64,000 nucleotides of DNA from the NCBI GenBank assembly GCA_013368445.1, contig JAACJO010000009.1:1054001-1118000 (forward strand), read 5' to 3'. Origin of the DNA: Leucocoprinus leucothites (lineage: Eukaryota > Basidiomycota > Agaricomycetes > Agaricales > Agaricaceae). Every line of letters begins with the position of its first letter. Position 1 is the first letter of the stretch. Shown here piece after piece: positions 59,922 to 64,000 of the stretch. The notes beneath the pieces were generated by a model. The model was not told the DNA's origin, ran no database searches, and saw only the letters and a program-made list of their open reading frames with translations. The translations under genes were made by a program, and so were the position numbers.

Positions 59922-62528
59922 ATGTCCCCAATTCCGCCTGGTCTCGACTTCATCGCTCGATCTCTCATCAACTTCGTGCTTCCTTGCATCGCGGTCTATC
60001 CGGCACTTTCAATTGGTATCTCTCGATTTCTTGATTTGGATTTACCGAGATGGATGCTAGTGTCTTCGAGTCTTGGGTTAAGGATGGGGTATATCCTTGC
60101 CAAACCTTGGATCAAGGCACTGAAGGATTCGAGAGCTGCTCATGCAAAGGGAGCGGTTCTTCCTCCTCACGTGAAAGAGAGTAGCTGGGGATTGACTAAG
60201 ACATTCCTTCATGAACTCAAGGATGGTTACCCAGGTGAGTTTTCTACTCAAGGGTTGGGCGCATTGTTAATAGAGACTAACATGTGATCGCCGAGTTTCT
60301 TAGCTGAATCACTCAGGAAATTGAGCGAGAAATATGGGACTCATGCGTTCAGGCTCACCATTGGGATAGACCAAATCGTGAGCAAGCACAATCATATTTG
60401 TCTTATTGAGCTAGGCTCACAGGACCTTGGCAGTACTTTACAACGGAGCCCGCTCATATCAAGAGTCTACTCGCGTCAGACTTTGAAGCTTTTGACAAAG
60501 GTTGGAATATATCATTCTCGATCCTATCCATAATTCTGATTTACTTTTTTTTCGGATGGCTTGTGGTAGGTCCCGATCTCCGCTCGCAGATGGAGTCATT
60601 GTTTGGAACTGGAGTCTTCAATACTGATGGTATGCTCCAAGCTTAGTCCACTCTGCACTGGAATTCTAACTTCGTGTTTCTTACAGGGGAGATGTGGAAG
60701 TAGTAACGTTCCGAATCAGATGCAGATACAGCTCTCATCAGCCTTTCGCTTAGGTTCCATCGCTCTATCACGCGACCGTTCTTCACCAAAGATCGCATCA
60801 GCGACTTTGCTAACTTCGATCGGCATGCACAAGATGCAATAAAAAAGGCCAAAGATCGTCTCGCTCAAGGATATTCAATTGACTTCCAGGTATGGCCATA
60901 CGTGTATTCGTGTTAATTTATTCTGAGACAGAATAAGGACCTGGTCGGTCGATTTACCCTCGACTCCGCCACCGAGTTCTTGTTCAAGCATGACGTCCAT
61001 TCCCTTGATGCGCCATTACCTTACCCGCCCAATACTCCTTCAGCAGCGAAGAACTCATCCATATTCACGAATCACCCGTCTAATTTGTTTGTCAAGTCGT
61101 TTGTGAGATCTCAAGAAGTAATTGCGAGGAGAAATACTATGGGATCGTCTTGGCCATTGTTGGAATTTTGGAAAGATACAGTGGCCGCTGACCGGGATAT
61201 ACTTGATTTATTTCTCCAACCCTTACTAGAGAAAGGCTTTGAAGAGAAGAAAAGCAAGATTGGAGATTCAAAAGTTATCCCTGAGACCTTGTTGGATCAT
61301 CTGGTAGACCAAACTTCAGGTGAGCCCGATAAGGAGTATATCATGAAACACTGCTAATGATATTTTTGGCAGACGAAAAAGTTATCAAAGACGAGGTTTG
61401 GACACGTTCTATCCTCCTCCCTTAACTTATACTAATCGTTTGACGTAGCTGGTTAATCTCCTTATCGCAGGTCGTGATACTGTAAGTGATGTCCGAAACG
61501 AAGTGCATTACACCGATCTTTGACGTTCAATCACTAGACTTCTTCACTACTCACGTTCTCGTTATATATGTTAATTGAGCATCCTGAGGTTGAGCAGCGA
61601 TTGAGGCAGGAAATATTGGAGAAAGTAGGCCCTGAGCGCAATCCAACTAGCGAGGACATTAGAGCACTGAAATATCTCAAAGCTTTTTTGAACGGCGAGT
61701 TTTCATTATTGCGCTCACCTAAATGGGTAAAGGTGATTTTAACACCATTTACAGAGGTCATGCGTCTCTATGCTATTGTGTAAGCCCTACTTAATTTCCA
61801 TTGCTTGTGCGTCTGTCTAATGTCTTCTCCTTTAGTCCCATGAATTCACGGTCCGTCGAAAATATTCTGCGCTCTTCGTGATGTTGATAATCATTACAGC
61901 TCCTCAGCAAAACCTGTTATATTAGCACCCTCAGCAGGTTCCAATACGCCGCTGTACATCCCCACGGGCTCAATGTAAGATAAACCGTATTCCTTGGGTT
62001 CTTTATCACTCAGACTTATACTCTAGGGTTCTCTATTCTGTGTTTTTGATTCATCGACGGACAGATCTATGGGGACCTGATGGTAAATCTCACAACCACC
62101 AATTCACGTTACACGATCTGATGTATCTTGCTCTTAGCACTCGACTTCGACCCCGATCGATTCTTAGATGAACGGGTTCATAAGTACCTTGTACCCAATC
62201 CGTTCATCTTCTGTCCTTTCAATGCTGGTCCCCGGATTTGTCTTGGTCAGCAGGTACGTACTTACTAGCTATAAGAGGGACCTGGTCGCCTGACTGGCGT
62301 GTACTGTAGTTTGCATACAACGAAGCATCATTTTTCCTCATACGCCTCATTCAACAATTCACATCCTTTAGTTTAGATGAGGCTGCTCGATCACCGGAAG
62401 CAACTCCAAAGCCTGAGTGGGCTGGGATGGAAGGACCTCAGGGAAAGGATAGAATTCGCTTGAAACATAGCTTGATTCTTTCTGTGAGGGGAGGTTTATG
62501 GGTGAAGATGAAAGAAGTTTCTACCTAA
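59922..62528 (+). CDS. cytochrome P450 monooxygenase, CYP63-like
   Basis: Start [10 protein letters not shown] at 59922, stop TAA at 62526-62528, about 16 exons, roughly 595 residues. It is closest to the P450 at 33040 (shared VKESSWxLTK and KPWxKALKDxRAAHA). Motifs: anchor [45 protein letters not shown]-helix LIAGRDTTSS, ExxR helix EVMRLYA, heme loop [12 protein letters not shown], end [14 protein letters not shown]. The intron at 61695-61754 begins with GC (GCGAGT), is 60 nt long and has no stop in frame. If retained it adds 20 residues before the ExxR helix. Expected at the ER; substrate unknown. Similar P450s of wood-decay fungi oxidise alkanes and aromatics. Confidence 0.85.
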
Positions 62529-63200
62529 CGTGATGTGAACGGCTGATAGTGTAGTATGATATTGATTTGCTTTGCTTTGCTTGGATGCTTGGACTGGAAA
62601 CCAACTCGTAGGATTTTAGAAAAAGGTAAACACCCTAGGTACCATCACGGTAGATTATCGTTGGTTCCCCAGTCAGATCCCGTTTGTATGTTCCGACTAT
62701 CAGTTTCGGGCGCTGGCTTCGAGTTCAACATAGACCCAAATTCAAGCGCAAGATTGAAACCATGCGTTACCGACTCCAACCTGATTCTAACGCAACGATC
62801 TGGCATTAGCAAATCCACGCAGCATGTCTACAGCTTTCAAGTTTTTAGAACACTTATTTCTGCCGGTCACCCGTGCCACGGGCCACCAACTAGTATCGAT
62901 AACTCCTGATAAGTGATCCCATTTGACCTCCAGAGACTTTTAGTGATACTTGAGTTCTTACGTTTTAGCTTCCTGCACAAACAAAAATAGATCGAGTGTT
63001 GTCCTTCGTAGTCCGATTCATACGGCTCCACGCCTCGAGAGTCGCGAGAAAACCCGTTTGAAGAGCCAATCCACCATAGTCGTTACGCCTCCAGGTCCTA
63101 AGAGGACTTGTTATAAAATTGGTTTTGCACTAAGGGAGACGGAAGTTGGGTGAGGTGAGAATGATAGAGCCAGCCATCATTATTACACAGTGACCTACGC
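62529..63200. other. intergenic stretch
   Basis: Convergent 3' flanks of the P450 and of paralog F. No gene or repeat is recognised. Confidence 0.5.
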
Positions 63201-63999
63201 CTAACAGTGGGAGTGTACGGTGGTGAGGACGACTGTTTCTCCAGTCTCACGGCCTGTCTGGATCGTGCTTTCAAGGTCGCGTGCTTGTCGACCAAGGCCG
63301 ATTTGCATGATTATCAAATTCGGCGCAATGGCCTGTGGAGCAGCAAAACAACCTGAAGTGAGTAGCCAGCTTAGACCTAGGTGAAGGGCCACTGACCACG
63401 ACCTGAGCTAGACCTGCGTCCAGGATGACCAGATTTTCACCGACCTAGAAGGAAATTCGAAGCCTAAACAACCTTATCAATTTATTTATTAACTTTTGAA
63501 CACCCACGACTGTTTTTAGCACTTGATCGATCAAGGAATAAATGGAATAGATAGCGCCAGACTCAATTCTATCCGAACTGTGAGAACCTCTAACACTTGA
63601 GGTTTGCAACGCGCACATTATAACCATAGCGGAGTAGTACTTCCGTGCCAAGATCGGTCCAATAGCCTTGCGTGTTTCACGGGCCATCCACCATATACGA
63701 GTCGCTGATGAGAAAGAAATCAGGGATAACCTGGGATTCAAGAGGTTATTGGGCTTACCATTGAGCGCGGTGACCACGATATTGAAAGTGAGAGCCATCC
63801 ACATGTATATGTATCGCCTATGAGCGAAGGAATATAGAGAACTACCAACGTAGAATATTCCCAGACCTAAGCGAGTTTCAATTAAACACCCTGACAAGGA
63901 CAAAACAAAAAAGTGTTTACCAAAGGATGCTAAAAGGCAAATGCAGGGTACGATAATGACACGGATTGAATGAGACCAGATCGCATAACAACGGTATAG
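63201..63999 (-). CDS. multi-pass membrane protein, paralog F, 3' part (exons 5-10)
   Basis: Six exons are visible on the minus strand: 63921-63999, 63759-63866, 63617-63704, 63508-63568, 63397-63444 and 63201-63332. They match exons 5-10 of the other paralogs. Position 64000 is the G of the acceptor before exon 5, so exons 1-4 lie just outside. Motifs: YRCYAIWSHS, RRYIYMWMALTFNIVV, ATRIWWMARETRK, IESGAIYSIY, LDAGLAQVV and GLGRQARDLES. The tail is slightly longer and ends TTVHSHC. All visible junctions are GT-AG and in phase. It faces the P450 at 59922, tail to tail. Confidence 0.85.
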
Positions 64000-64000
64000 C

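Overview
This window is nuclear DNA from a filamentous fungus, almost certainly a basidiomycete of the Agaricomycetes. Genes are dense with short introns (about 45-70 bp), and the families are typical of mushroom-forming and wood-decay fungi: CYP63-like P450s, copper radical oxidases, a FunK1-type kinase and a lineage-expanded multi-pass membrane family. I assigned most exon borders by hand. For ten genes the exon lengths sum to an exact multiple of three.

Left end (1-16.5 kb): the 5' part of a Ty3/gypsy element on the minus strand enters from the edge, with gag reaching position 1. Two tandem membrane-protein paralogs follow, called A (3259-4677) and B (15134-16525). The putative B promoter has been split by a DDE transposon (5561-15080, TA target duplication). 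That transposon was in turn interrupted by a Ty1/copia element (8341-14729, target duplication TCTGG). Removing the copia element and one target copy on paper gives a continuous 829-codon transposase frame.

Middle (16.5-39 kb): an acetate-transporter-like gene (19785-20853), membrane paralog C (25334-26707), a decayed P450 (about 26840-27966, minus), an almost gene-free 5 kb stretch with unusual repeats, an intact P450 (33040-35657, minus) and a secreted FAD/BBE oxidoreductase (36838-38902, minus).

Right half (39-64 kb): two tandem, membrane-anchored copper radical oxidases (39641-42262 and 43784-46359, minus), membrane paralogs D and E (minus), a frameshifted FunK1-type kinase (52932-55482), two more P450s (56275-58878 and 59922-62528) and the 3' part of membrane paralog F, which runs off the right edge.

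The copper radical oxidases and the FAD oxidoreductase are both families that produce hydrogen peroxide, so an oxidative extracellular metabolism is plausible. The P450s and the six membrane proteins are interleaved, which suggests segmental duplication of a P450/membrane-protein neighbourhood, although no functional link is shown by the sequence.
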